Source: Paenibacillus nanensis
GTDB taxonomy: Bacteria > Bacillota > Bacilli > Paenibacillales > Paenibacillaceae
Direction of reading: 5' to 3'
DNA: 64,000 bases
Assembly: GCF_003583765.1 (NCBI RefSeq)
Contig: NZ_QXQA01000022.1
Span: 25,073 to 89,072, forward strand
Part shown: one piece after another, positions 53,910 through 62,408 of the stretch
Layout of the letters: each line of letters opens with the position of its first letter
Numbering within the stretch: position 1 is the first letter of the stretch
Notes under the pieces: generated by a model
The model's database searches: none
What the model was told of the DNA's origin: nothing
Seen by the model: only the letters and a program-made list of their open reading frames with translations
Position numbers and translations under genes: made by a program

Positions 53910-54847
53910 GGCTCCAGCAGCTCCCCTAGCAGCTGCAGCGCATCGATAATCCGCGTGCCGGGATTCGTTCCGAACAGATCGGCAGGAAGGGTATGGATGC
54001 GGCCCTCGCGCACGGCGGCAAGCGAGCTCCATGCCGGATTGTCCTCCATCTCCCTTATGAAGCCCTCCTGCACCTCCTCCGGATTGCCGTGCGTCATAAT
54101 GAAAATAACGTCAGGCTCCGCTTCAACGACACGCTCCGTATTGAGCTGCGCATACTGCGGGTAGCTCTGCATCCGAGGAAACTGCGAAGCGATGTTCACG
54201 CCGCCCGCCGTCTCGAGCAAATCGCCGGCAAGCGAATTGGGCAGCGCGGCCAAATAAGTGCCCGGAGCGCCGTACACCATTAGCGCCGTCCGCTCCGCCC
54301 CCGTTCGTCCGCTCCATTCCGCAAGCTTCGCGTCCAGCTCCGCGGTGAGCGCCGATGCCCGCTCCTCCCGCTGCGTCAGCTGGCCGATGAGCTTGATCTG
54401 GTCCCGGATGTCCGCGATCGAATTCGCCTCCGTCAAAACAACCTTCGCTCCGATCCCTTCCAGCTGAGGAATATCGCCTCGGTTGATCGGCTCGTTGCCG
54501 AGCACAACGTCGGGACGCAGCGCCGCGATTTTTTCCAAATCCACCGTATGAACGGACCCGACGATCGGCACATCCTGTACCGCCTCAGGCAATCCGCCGT
54601 TGTCTTCAGGTCTGCCTACGACTTCTCCTCCTAGGGCGTAGACGATATCAACCTCTCCATTGCCCAGTGCGACAATTCTTTCTGGCGCCCCTGGCAGTAA
54701 GACCTCCCGGTCTGCGGCATCCCGGATGACGAGCGAGCCCGCACCGTCACCTTGGCCGGCAGCCGCGGAGCTGCAGCCTGACACGAGAATGGCGAGAAGC
54801 AGCAAGCCGCCAAGCCTTTTCTTATATCCTTTTCCTGTTGCGTCCAC
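53906..54847 (-). CDS. Iron/heme ABC transporter substrate-binding lipoprotein
   Basis: 313 aa from GTG 54847, 9 nt after GGAGG. Signal peptide with lipobox LVSGC (Cys25), then a class III (FhuD/BtuF/IsdE-like) fold: ERIVALGNGEVDIVYALGG, LEKIAALRPDVVLG, VYGAPGTYLAALPNSLAGDLLE, IFIMTHGNPEEV. It shares with IsdE the GxPGTYL..A and HGxPEEV segments, so the ligand may be heme rather than a siderophore. First gene of a lipoprotein-permease-ATPase/oxygenase operon. A Fur-like site lies just upstream. Confidence 0.88.
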   Translation of the reverse strand: MDATGKGYKKRLGGLLLLAILVSGCSSAAAGQGDGAGSLVIRDAADREVLLPGAPERIVALGNGEVDIVYALGGEVVGRPEDNGGLPEAVQDVPIVGSVHTVDLEKIAALRPDVVLGNEPINRGDIPQLEGIGAKVVLTEANSIADIRDQIKLIGQLTQREERASALTAELDAKLAEWSGRTGAERTALMVYGAPGTYLAALPNSLAGDLLETAGGVNIASQFPRMQSYPQYAQLNTERVVEAEPDVIFIMTHGNPEEVQEGFIREMEDNPAWSSLAAVREGRIHTLPADLFGTNPGTRIIDALQLLGELLEP

Positions 54848-54863
54848 TTCTGTCAGCCTCCAA

Positions 54864-54885
54864 GTGAGAGTCATTATCAATTAGA
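54864..54885 (-). promoter_or_regulatory. Fur-like site upstream of the second lipoprotein gene
   Basis: Minus strand ATTGATAATGACTCTCACTT includes TGATAAT-G-ACTCTCA, an incomplete 7-1-7 Fur box, directly before the Shine-Dalgarno. No convincing -35/-10 could be assigned. Confidence 0.6.
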
Positions 54886-54997
54886 ACTTCACTTGGATTC
54901 TAACCTCCGTTTATGAACGGAACGTGAACTTTAGATTACACTTTTGCAGAAGAGGGCAGGCTTAATCGGTGCATACGACCGGATGCTTAAATCTAGC

Positions 54998-55036
54998 AAA
55001 AAAATAAGCACCGCCCCAATTGCCGGGGACGGCGCT
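54998..55036 (-). terminator. Terminator of the aldehyde dehydrogenase gene
   Basis: AGCGCCGTCCCC / GGGGCGGTGCT hairpin followed by TATTTTTTT on the minus strand, 12 nt past the stop. Confidence 0.92.
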
Positions 55037-55047
55037 CTATACCTTCA

Positions 55048-56472
55048 TTATTCGTTTCGATTGATCACGACGAGCTTCAGCTCCGTCATCTCTTCCACCG
55101 CGTACCGTATGCCCTCGCGTCCTAATCCGCTTTCCTTCACCCCGCCATACGGCATATGGTCCACGCGGAACGTCGGGATATCATTGATCATAACGCCACC
55201 TACCTGCAGCTCGTCCGCCGCTCGGAGCGCCATCTGCAGGCTGTTCGTGTAGATGCCTGCCTGCAGGCCGTAACGGGAATCATTCACCCGTTGGAACGCC
55301 TCCTCCATGGAGCCGACCTTGTGCAGCACGACAACAGGAGCAAAAATTTCCTTGCAGGAAACCTGCAGCGTATCTCCCGCATCGGTAACCACCGTCGGCT
55401 TCAACATGCCGCCTTCGATGACGCCGCCTAACCGGACGTTCGCGCCCGCCGCCTTCGCTTCTTCAATCCAAGCAAGCGCGCGCCGCGCCTCCTTCTCCGC
55501 TATCATCGCCGACACATCGGTATCCGGATCAAGCGGATCGCCTAGTTTCAGACGCGAGGCAAACTCCACGAATTGCCGCGCGAATGCCTCAAAGAGGGCT
55601 TCGTGCACATATACCCGCTGCAAAGATATGCACACCTGCCCCTGATTGGAGAATGCCCCCATCACGCAGCGCGCAATAATCCGCGGCACATCGACGTCCT
55701 TATCGACGATTAGAGCCGCATTCGAGCCGAGCTCGAGTGTAACCCGCTTCAGACCCGCTTTCGCGCGGATGCTTTTCCCGACCTCCGGACTGCCCGTGAA
55801 CGTCAGCTTCGCGACGCGTTCGTCCGTCACGATCGCCTCGCCCGCAACATGTCCGTGGCCGGTTACAATATTAAGCGCCCCTGCCGGCAATCCGGCTTCA
55901 TGGAACAGCTCTCCGATGAACAATGCCGACAGCGGCGTTTGCTCCGCCGGCTTCAGCACAACCGTGTTGCCGGCGGCAATGGCAGGCCCCACCTTATGGG
56001 CGACCAGGTTCATCGGAAAATTAAACGGCGTAATCGCCCCGATCACGCCAAGCGGCTCGCGCTTCGTATACGCGAGCCGGCCTTCGCCGCCGGGAGCCGC
56101 GTCCAGCGCGATTGTCTCGCCGTGTATCCGCTTCGCTTCTTCGGCCGAGAACTTGTACGTCTGCACCGTCCGGTCGACCTCCGCGAGCGCATATTTGAGC
56201 GGCTTCGCCGCCTCCGCCGCAATGAGGCGCGCCGCCTCGTCCCGCCGCGCGTTCAGCGCAGACGCTACCCGTTCCAGAATAGCCGCCCGTTCATGCGAAG
56301 GCATCGCCCTCATCGCTTGACGTGCCGCATGCGCCGCGGCAATCGCGTCCTGCGTCTCCTCCGCGCCGGCTAAAGCAATCTCAGCAAGAAGCTCGCCCGA
56401 ATAAGGCGATCGCAGCTCCTCATATGCTTTTGCCTCCCGCCAGCTCCCGCCAATCCATAATTGTTTTCGCAA
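55048..56472 (-). CDS. NAD(P)-dependent aldehyde dehydrogenase
   Basis: 474 aa, start taken as TTG 56472 (MRKQLWIGGSWREAKAYEEL) after AAAGGGG, because the promoter -10 at 56504-56509 puts the transcript start only a few bases before the ATG at 56493. ALDH fold with ITPFNFPMNLVAHKVGPAIA, general-base Glu in VTLELGSNAALIV, catalytic Cys in SNQGQVCISLQRV, and MPYGGVKESGLGREG. Of the lactaldehyde/non-phosphorylating-GAPDH-like branch by appearance; substrate unknown. Followed by its own terminator. Confidence 0.9.
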   Translation of the reverse strand: MRKQLWIGGSWREAKAYEELRSPYSGELLAEIALAGAEETQDAIAAAHAARQAMRAMPSHERAAILERVASALNARRDEAARLIAAEAAKPLKYALAEVDRTVQTYKFSAEEAKRIHGETIALDAAPGGEGRLAYTKREPLGVIGAITPFNFPMNLVAHKVGPAIAAGNTVVLKPAEQTPLSALFIGELFHEAGLPAGALNIVTGHGHVAGEAIVTDERVAKLTFTGSPEVGKSIRAKAGLKRVTLELGSNAALIVDKDVDVPRIIARCVMGAFSNQGQVCISLQRVYVHEALFEAFARQFVEFASRLKLGDPLDPDTDVSAMIAEKEARRALAWIEEAKAAGANVRLGGVIEGGMLKPTVVTDAGDTLQVSCKEIFAPVVVLHKVGSMEEAFQRVNDSRYGLQAGIYTNSLQMALRAADELQVGGVMINDIPTFRVDHMPYGGVKESGLGREGIRYAVEEMTELKLVVINRNE

Positions 56473-56503
56473 AACCGCATCCGCCCCTTTCATATATGAG
56501 GGC

Positions 56504-56532
56504 ATTATAACAACATTGCAGAGGCCGGGCAA
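56504..56532 (-). promoter_or_regulatory. Sigma-A promoter of the aldehyde dehydrogenase gene
   Basis: TTGCCC (56527-56532), 17 bp, TATAAT (56504-56509) on the minus strand. It lies in the 79-nt gap after the lrp-like gene and defines a very short leader. Confidence 0.78.
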
Positions 56533-56551
56533 ACCGGATGCGGCGTGTCAG

Positions 56552-56989
56552 TTACTCCTGCGGCAGCACATGCCGGTTAATAACCGGAGAGGACAATATA
56601 ACGGAAGTATTGACGTTGCCGTACGGCAGCAGCCTCTCGACAAGCGTGCTAAGCGCGTCCATCCCGGTCACGGCCGCCTTGATCACATAGCTGACGGTTC
56701 CCGTTACCCGGTGGCATTCGAGCACATCTGCGTCGAGCACAATCCGTTTCTCGAATTCGTGCGGCGCTACTTTAAGCTCGCTGATCTGAATGATGAGCTG
56801 TATATTCCGGCCGACTGCCGCGGGCGATACGCGGGCGCCAAACCCCGTAATAACCCCTCTTTCCTGCAAACGCAGCAATCGCTCCGATACGCTCGGGCGG
56901 CTTAGAGCCAATCTTTTGGACAGCTCGCTAACGGTCATCCGGCCGTCCTCCTGCAGCAATTCAAGCAGTGTTCGATCCAATTGGTCCAT
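56552..56989 (-). CDS. Lrp/AsnC-family transcriptional regulator
   Basis: 145 aa from ATG 56989 (MDQLDRTLLELLQEDGRMTV) with GGTGG upstream. N-terminal helix-turn-helix (TVSELSKRLALSRPSVSERLLRLQERGVI) and C-terminal RAM ligand-binding domain (VLECHRVTGTVSYVIKAAV). Divergent from the YitT-like gene and upstream of the aldehyde dehydrogenase; it probably controls one or both through the palindromic intergenic region. Confidence 0.92.
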   Translation of the reverse strand: MDQLDRTLLELLQEDGRMTVSELSKRLALSRPSVSERLLRLQERGVITGFGARVSPAAVGRNIQLIIQISELKVAPHEFEKRIVLDADVLECHRVTGTVSYVIKAAVTGMDALSTLVERLLPYGNVNTSVILSSPVINRHVLPQE

Positions 56990-57017
56990 ACCTCTCAGCC
57001 ACCTTTCATTTTGATGC

Positions 57018-57075
57018 ATTCAATCCTAAATTTGATTCAATGTTATCTATTTTAACATGGAATTGGTTCAGTTTA
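57018..57075. promoter_or_regulatory. Candidate Lrp operator region between divergent genes
   Basis: ATGTTA-N7-TAACAT inverted repeat (57040-57058), flanked by ATTCAAT/GATTCAATG direct repeats (57019-57042) and a further TTTAACAT (about 57073). AT-rich spaced dyads of this sort are usual for Lrp-type proteins. Confidence 0.5.
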
Positions 57076-57143
57076 ACATATATCGCTGCATTCGACTCCT
57101 GTATTCTAAATATATAAATCGACATCCAGGTGGTGCATGCAAA

Positions 57144-57794
57144 ATGCGGCTAATGACAGGCTCCAAAATGAAGGTTGTCATGCAAAAATGGCTTCAAATT
57201 GCAATCGGTTGTTTGATCACGGCCAGCGGCCTTCTCCTGCTGCGGCATGCGGGAATCGTAACCGGGGGCACAGCGGGACTATCGCTCAGTCTTGCGCCTC
57301 TGCTCGGCAGCTCGTTTCCTATTTTGTTCGCCCTGCTCAACTTGCCCTTCTTTTTGTTCTCCTGCTTCTTCATGGGCAAAGCCTTTACCGTCAAAACGAT
57401 CATCGCAATCGCCATACTAACTGCTATGACTTCCGTCGACTCCCACCTCCCGGACTTTGTTATGCCGCCCCTTGCCGGCTCAATCGTGGGAGGAATCCTT
57501 ATTGGCATAGGCATTACGGCACTGTTTCGAAATGGCGCTTCTCTCGGCGGCGCGACTCTCCTCGCCCTCTATCTTCATAAGAGGCATGGCATCAATCCCG
57601 GCAAAACAAACTTTCTATTCGATTTTATCGTGGTATTAACCAGCTTGGCCTCCTTTTCCCTTCTGAACGGGCTCATCTCCGTGTTATCTATTGCCGTCAC
57701 TTCCGTCATCCTTTCACTCTTGAAACGAAAAATAACGCAATCGTCAACAACACCGGCCAAGTCCTCACCCAATGCCTCGTCCATTCCAAACTAG
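57144..57794 (+). CDS. YitT/YczE-family membrane protein
   Basis: 216 aa from ATG 57144, about 10 nt after AGGTGG; several later in-frame ATGs are possible. Five to six hydrophobic segments with the family motif GLLLLRHAGIVTGGTAGLSL and ASLGGATLLALYLHKRHGINPGKTNFLFD. It lacks the C-terminal DUF2179 domain of longer YitT proteins. Function unknown, possibly transport. Divergent from the Lrp-type gene. Confidence 0.82.
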   Translation: MRLMTGSKMKVVMQKWLQIAIGCLITASGLLLLRHAGIVTGGTAGLSLSLAPLLGSSFPILFALLNLPFFLFSCFFMGKAFTVKTIIAIAILTAMTSVDSHLPDFVMPPLAGSIVGGILIGIGITALFRNGASLGGATLLALYLHKRHGINPGKTNFLFDFIVVLTSLASFSLLNGLISVLSIAVTSVILSLLKRKITQSSTTPAKSSPNASSIPN

Positions 57795-58039
57795 CCTTTC
57801 TTCGCGCAGCGCCGCATTCCCTCGAACGGTCCGAAGGGGGATTAGACGCCGTTGCAGCGTTCCCCTTCCCGTAATGCCTAAGCAGATCCGTATAATTTGT
57901 AATGTAACGTTCACGCTCCGTTCATAATCCGCATATAGAATTTATCCTGTCAACGGCGATGTACACGCCAGACATTTTTTCTGAGAGAGAGGTACGGCAC
58001 GTATACCGGTGCGTCCGACTTCTGCCACAGAAATTTTTT

Positions 58040-58071
58040 TTGCACCATGAACGATAATGATTATCATTATC
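58040..58071 (+). promoter_or_regulatory. Fur-regulated promoter of the NEAT genes
   Basis: TTGCAC (58040-58045), 16 bp, TATCAT (58062-58067). The -10 lies inside a 19-bp perfect palindrome GATAATGATTATCATTATC (58053-58071), 18 of 19 bases of the classical Fur consensus. The rest of 57795-58219 contains no gene that I can support. Confidence 0.88.
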
Positions 58072-58219
58072 TACAAAATAGTTTTGTTTCTGTGGTTGTT
58101 CCTGCTGAACCTGGTAGAAAGGAGGGAAGGGTGCCTGTCCCATTGCACAAGTATTGGCTGCTTAAGCTCGCGTCTCTGTAGGGAGATGACACTTTGAAAA
58201 TTAAAGGAGAGATTTTACT

Positions 58220-58639
58220 ATGTCATTCACATTGAAAAAAGGACTGCCTGCTCTAATTCTCGCTCTTATGCTTTCCGTTGTCATGATCGTAGGTTCCGCC
58301 TCCGCGGCAACGAGCCAAGATTTCCGAATCGTCAAAGCTTCCGATCCGACTCAAACGTCGACCGCCGACGGATATGCCGTTAAGCCTGCATCCGTAGCCA
58401 ACGACGGAGAGACGGTGACGCTTGGATTCACGACATCGTCCCTCTACAGCATTAACGGTCTCAGCATTTCGCATGACGGCGGCGCGACCTATACGCCATA
58501 TACCGGCACGACATCCGGCGGCGTGGTTTACTATACATTCCCGATTTACGATTTTAGCGAAAACGCGAAAGCAAAAATTACCGTTTCGGTCTTTGGACTC
58601 TATAACGCTACTCACGAAATTCAGATTGAATGGCTGTAA
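58220..58639 (+). CDS. Small secreted NEAT-like protein (putative hemophore)
   Basis: 139 aa. Signal peptide MSFTLKKGLPALILALMLSV.. cleaved after SASA (residue 29), leaving about 110 residues, the size of one NEAT domain. NEAT features: GYAVKPASVANDGETVTLGF, SINGLSISHDGG, FPIYDFSENAKAKITVSVFG, and the heme strand GLYNATHEIQIEW with Y128 and H132 where the family usually has Tyr-x3-Tyr. No anchor or SLH domain, hence secreted. SD GGAGA. Behind a perfect Fur box and in front of the SLH-NEAT gene. Confidence 0.75.
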   Translation: MSFTLKKGLPALILALMLSVVMIVGSASAATSQDFRIVKASDPTQTSTADGYAVKPASVANDGETVTLGFTTSSLYSINGLSISHDGGATYTPYTGTTSGGVVYYTFPIYDFSENAKAKITVSVFGLYNATHEIQIEWL

Positions 58640-58762
58640 ACCGTTAACGAATAACCAGCCGAAACCGCTGTCGCCGTCATTGCGCGGCGCAGCGCGTTTC
58701 ATGGCGAAGTGCTTATTCCAGCTTTTGCGGAGCGCTCGCCTTCCTGTTTCGGCATCGGTGTT

Positions 58763-58822
58763 TTCGCGGCGCAAGCGACAGGCAGGTCGGCACCCCGCTC
58801 TGCTTGTCGCTTGCGCCGCGAA
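58763..58822 (+). promoter_or_regulatory. 23-bp inverted repeat between the two NEAT genes
   Basis: TTCGCGGCGCAAGCGACAGG.. and ..TTGTCGCTTGCGCCGCGAA pair over 23 bp with one G-U, around a 14-nt loop. No T-run follows, so more likely a processing/stability element or leaky attenuator that sets a high hemophore to surface-protein ratio. Confidence 0.65.
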
Positions 58823-58873
58823 GGCGGTCCGCCGCTTTCTTCGCAACAATATGCAAAGGAGAGAGTCATCATC

Positions 58874-61450
58874 ATGTTTTCTAAAAAGAAGCTTCAACGG
58901 TTCATGTCCATACTGCTGGCCTGCATGCTGCTCCTATCTGCAGCTCAGGCCGCAGCGGCAGAGACTGCACCACGACCTGCCTCTAAAGTGCGGGATGGCG
59001 AATATGACGTCAATGTCCAAATCCTGAAGGACAACACAAATGAAGCGTCAGTCGCCCATACTTATCTCGAATCTACAACGGGAAAGCTTATTGCAAATAA
59101 TGGCGAATATAAGCTGCGGATCACTTTTAAAAACTATGACTGGTTCGAATATTGGGGCAGCCTAAAGCCGGGCGGTACGCCTTCTGCGAGTCCGGAGGCC
59201 GTCTCTGAATTCGTGACTGCTGCCGAGCTCGAGGTGAAGGACGGCCAAGCCGTTCGCGGTCCTCAGCAGGAGAGTAAGCTTGTGGAGGGCTATTACGGAA
59301 CGGTCGAGTTCCCGATTCAAGATGTAATGGCTAAGCAAGATGTGCTCATGCACATTGTCGTCAAGGATCTATACCTCATTCCAGGCGGGGCACCCTTCGA
59401 GTACGATCATTGGTATGTGGCGCAGGTCGCTTTCGATACGGCTGGTCTTCCATTCGAGGGGGAAGAGCCATCGGTAGATAAGTCGAGACTGCAGACCGCA
59501 ATCGAAGAGGCTGAGGCCTTTGCCGCAACACTGACGTATGTCCCCGTTAACGGCGTATATGCCGAAGGAGCAATTATCGGGCTGACTGACGCTAATATGA
59601 AGAATGCCATTGCTGCCGCCGACGCCGTATTCAAAGACGAATCCGCTACGCAAGAAAAAGTGGAGGAGCAAATCAGCCTGCTTGCTCAGGCCATCGATTA
59701 CGTCAACCAGTCTCGGAGCGTCGCGGCAAATGTCCGCCTCATCGTACTGGACTCGCTCGATGCTGACGCGGCACCCTCCACAAAAAGCTCGCTTTTCGAT
59801 TCTACCGCCACTATTTTGAAAAGACATACGCCACGCGAGCATGCCAACATTACGATAAACGAAGATGCCGACCATTTCGCAACGATTTCTTACTTCAGAC
59901 CAAGCACGGATGGAACGGCTACCTTCCAAGAGGAAACAGCCTTGCAGGTAGTGCCCACAGGTTTAACTGTTGGCGCCGGCAAATACTCTGCTCAACTGAT
60001 ACAACGAACAAGCGCGCAGCCTGCTCATTCCATTAGCGGCATCGTAAAGCTTTCATATACGACAACCGCCGCGCCTGACGTTACGGAGACCCTTTATTTA
60101 AGTCTTAACGGCACGCTGCTGGACGATCTCAACGAACAAATCGAGGAAGCGCAGGCGCTGCACGATCGCGCTTCGAACGGGGATTTAAAAGGACGGTTCG
60201 GCGCTCCCGCCCTGTCCGCGCTTCAATTAGCGATCAACAGCGCAAAATTAACAGGAACACAATTGTCCGCCACGCGGGGGAACATTGCTGCCGCGTCGGC
60301 CGGTCTCACTGAAGCGGTCAATACTTTCCAAGCTTCAGAAACCGATCCGGGATCGGTCCCAGGACCAGGCCCGGGAACGCCTGGCGGCAGTACGAACCCG
60401 CAGTACCCTGCCGATGGAAGCTACTATGTACCGTTTACGGTGCTGAAATACGGCACGAGCTCTACATCGGTAGCCAATGATTACATGATCAGCCCTGCGC
60501 TCGTAACCGTATCGGGGGGTAACAAAACGGTCTCTTTCACCGTCGTACAAAGCGCCGAAATTACCGGACTAACGATCGGAGGAAGCAGCGGCACCTCGAG
60601 AGATTCCGGCAACAATACACGGATCGTCACGTTTAACCTGTCCAATCTTTCTTCCACCGTGAACGGATGGGTAAAGGTCGACTGGAGCTCCCTGAACTAT
60701 CACCATGAGTATGATATTCAATTCAAATTTAATGAATCAGCGGCGACGTATGCGGGCAGCTCGCCAGAGGTAATCGGGGGAGGTCCTGCCGGACCGCCGA
60801 GTCTGCCAAATCCAGGCGGGAATACAAATGGCGAAAACCCTAAAGATTCTGGGAACGAAGCCGAGTCCAATGAAGACGAGGAAGACTCTGAACAAGGCGG
60901 AACAGAAGGATCAAAAATAGCGTTCAACGATACGGCGAATCATTGGGCGAAAACCAGCATTGCCCGCGCTGTCGAGCTCGGCATCGTGAACGGTTTCTCG
61001 GACGGCAGCTTCCGTCCGGATCATATCGTAACACGCGGCGAAATTGCCGTAATGATCAGCCGGGCGCTTGGTCTTGAGGGCGAAGGCGACGCCGATACCT
61101 TGAAGGACTTCGACAGTATTCCTAGCTGGGCCCAAGCGCATGTTGCGCGTATTGCGGCCGCAGGCATCATTAGCGGCTTCGAGGATTCGACCTTCCGCCC
61201 GGACGGTCAGCTGACGCGTGCTCAGCTCGCAGTCATTATTGCTAGAGCGGCAGGTCTGAAGCTGGACGCGGACGCCTCACTCTCTTTCGCCGATAGAGAC
61301 GATATTCCGGCATGGGCGCAAAAGGAAGTCGGCGCTGCTGTAGAAGCGGGCCTGCTCGAAGGCAAGGATGGTAACCGCTTCGATCCGAACGCAACCGCCA
61401 CCCGGGCCGAAGCTCTCACACTTATCATCCGTTTGTTGGAGAAGCTCTAG
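58874..61450 (+). CDS. S-layer-anchored double-NEAT heme-binding protein
   Basis: 858 aa from ATG 58874 with AGGAGA upstream; the frame before it is leader. Signal peptide (cleavage near residue 29), NEAT 1 at about 38-195 with Y177 and Y181 (FEYDHWYVAQVAF), FIVAR-like helical segments near 203-280 and 415-485 around an unassigned beta domain, Pro/Gly linker, and NEAT 2 at about 511-622 with Y609 and Y613 (LNYHHEYDIQF). An acidic linker and three SLH domains follow (682-726, 744-788, 803-850), for binding pyruvylated wall polymer. Comparable in plan to B. anthracis BslK. Confidence 0.92.
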   Translation: MFSKKKLQRFMSILLACMLLLSAAQAAAAETAPRPASKVRDGEYDVNVQILKDNTNEASVAHTYLESTTGKLIANNGEYKLRITFKNYDWFEYWGSLKPGGTPSASPEAVSEFVTAAELEVKDGQAVRGPQQESKLVEGYYGTVEFPIQDVMAKQDVLMHIVVKDLYLIPGGAPFEYDHWYVAQVAFDTAGLPFEGEEPSVDKSRLQTAIEEAEAFAATLTYVPVNGVYAEGAIIGLTDANMKNAIAAADAVFKDESATQEKVEEQISLLAQAIDYVNQSRSVAANVRLIVLDSLDADAAPSTKSSLFDSTATILKRHTPREHANITINEDADHFATISYFRPSTDGTATFQEETALQVVPTGLTVGAGKYSAQLIQRTSAQPAHSISGIVKLSYTTTAAPDVTETLYLSLNGTLLDDLNEQIEEAQALHDRASNGDLKGRFGAPALSALQLAINSAKLTGTQLSATRGNIAAASAGLTEAVNTFQASETDPGSVPGPGPGTPGGSTNPQYPADGSYYVPFTVLKYGTSSTSVANDYMISPALVTVSGGNKTVSFTVVQSAEITGLTIGGSSGTSRDSGNNTRIVTFNLSNLSSTVNGWVKVDWSSLNYHHEYDIQFKFNESAATYAGSSPEVIGGGPAGPPSLPNPGGNTNGENPKDSGNEAESNEDEEDSEQGGTEGSKIAFNDTANHWAKTSIARAVELGIVNGFSDGSFRPDHIVTRGEIAVMISRALGLEGEGDADTLKDFDSIPSWAQAHVARIAAAGIISGFEDSTFRPDGQLTRAQLAVIIARAAGLKLDADASLSFADRDDIPAWAQKEVGAAVEAGLLEGKDGNRFDPNATATRAEALTLIIRLLEKL

Positions 61451-61478
61451 CGCACAGGATCATCATACACGCATAATC

Positions 61479-61521
61479 GAAGCCTCCAGGCTCGCGTTCA
61501 CCCGCCAGCTTGGAGGCTTTC
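61479..61521 (+). terminator. Terminator of the NEAT operon
   Basis: GAAGCCTCCAgGCT / AGCtTGGAGGCTTTC hairpin with a short T tail, about 30 nt past the stop. The remaining gap to 61707 shows no gene. Confidence 0.75.
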
Positions 61522-61707
61522 GTCATACAACCATATGTGCGTGCCTTCTGTTTTTTTGCATATTTGCTCACAAACATCTTAATCTTAATCTCATCAATTG
61601 AATTTGCTTCTCAAATATTAACGTTATTTAAAAAATGCCAAGGCCGTGGCCGGGAATGCGCATAAAGACTATCAACTCAAGCAGTCATCAACCTGCCAAT
61701 AATAAAT

Positions 61708-61761
61708 GAAAAAGGAACCCCTTGCAAACAAAACGATACGTTAGCAAAAGTTCCTTTTTTA
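61708..61761 (-). terminator. Terminator of the small membrane-protein gene
   Basis: AAGGAAC...TTGC / GCAA..GTTCCTT hairpin followed by TTTTTCATTTATT on the minus strand. Confidence 0.72.
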
Positions 61762-61794
61762 TCGATTTTCACATTACTAGTTTCCGAATTGTAT

Positions 61795-62250
61795 TCACTT
61801 TTCGGTTCGCTGAGCATCCGTTCGTATGACAAATCCGTACTCCTTACCTGTCGCCTCCTCTACCCACTGGAAGCCGCGAATAACAGCCCCAGGCTCATAA
61901 TCACTGCTTTGTGAGCTGAGCAAAGCAATAGGGTTTGCCTCCAAATCAATCGAGGCTTTCCCATCGGGATTCAAAATATAATCCTGAAGAACATAAGTAC
62001 CGTTTATTGAATCCTCAACCTCTATACGAATCGTTTTCTCGTCCGCTAAACTTAAATAATCAATTTCCTCTTCTAAGTCTACAACTCCTTGTAGAATAGA
62101 AGAAAACAGCTTGTCTGGCTGATCCTGATCATATTGTTGTTCAGCCACGGTCGTGACTAGGTAAGCTCCATCCCGCTTGTCCATATTTTTTGAAAAGATT
62201 AAAATAACCAATACGGATAAAATAAACATACCAAACACCAACTTCTTCAT
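61795..62250 (-). CDS. Membrane-anchored protein of unknown function
   Basis: 151 aa from ATG 62250 (MKKLVFGMFILSVLVILIFS), with GAGAGG upstream. One N-terminal hydrophobic helix without a lipobox Cys, then an extracytoplasmic domain (DKRDGAYLVTTVAEQQYDQD, EDSINGTYVLQDYILNPDGK). No family recognised. Divergent from the MerR-type gene; lower GC and looser codon use than the neighbouring heme genes. Confidence 0.65.
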   Translation of the reverse strand: MKKLVFGMFILSVLVILIFSKNMDKRDGAYLVTTVAEQQYDQDQPDKLFSSILQGVVDLEEEIDYLSLADEKTIRIEVEDSINGTYVLQDYILNPDGKASIDLEANPIALLSSQSSDYEPGAVIRGFQWVEEATGKEYGFVIRTDAQRTEK

Positions 62251-62351
62251 GCAGCAGCCTCTCCCCTCATTTGAAACCCAATCTCTTATTTCCAATTATG
62301 CCCTTTTATTATAGCAGAACAAAATCAATGTATGACCGTTTGATCTTTATC

Positions 62352-62382
62352 TTGACTCTCCTCTTGGGTCAGACCTTAAACT
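62352..62382 (+). promoter_or_regulatory. MerR-type promoter with 19-bp spacer
   Basis: TTGACT (62352-62357), 19 bp, TAAACT (62377-62382). The elongated spacer is characteristic of promoters untwisted by MerR-family activators, so the downstream gene is probably autoregulated. Confidence 0.65.
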
Positions 62383-62408
62383 TCAAAATGAAAGGAGGAA
62401 GAAACGTT

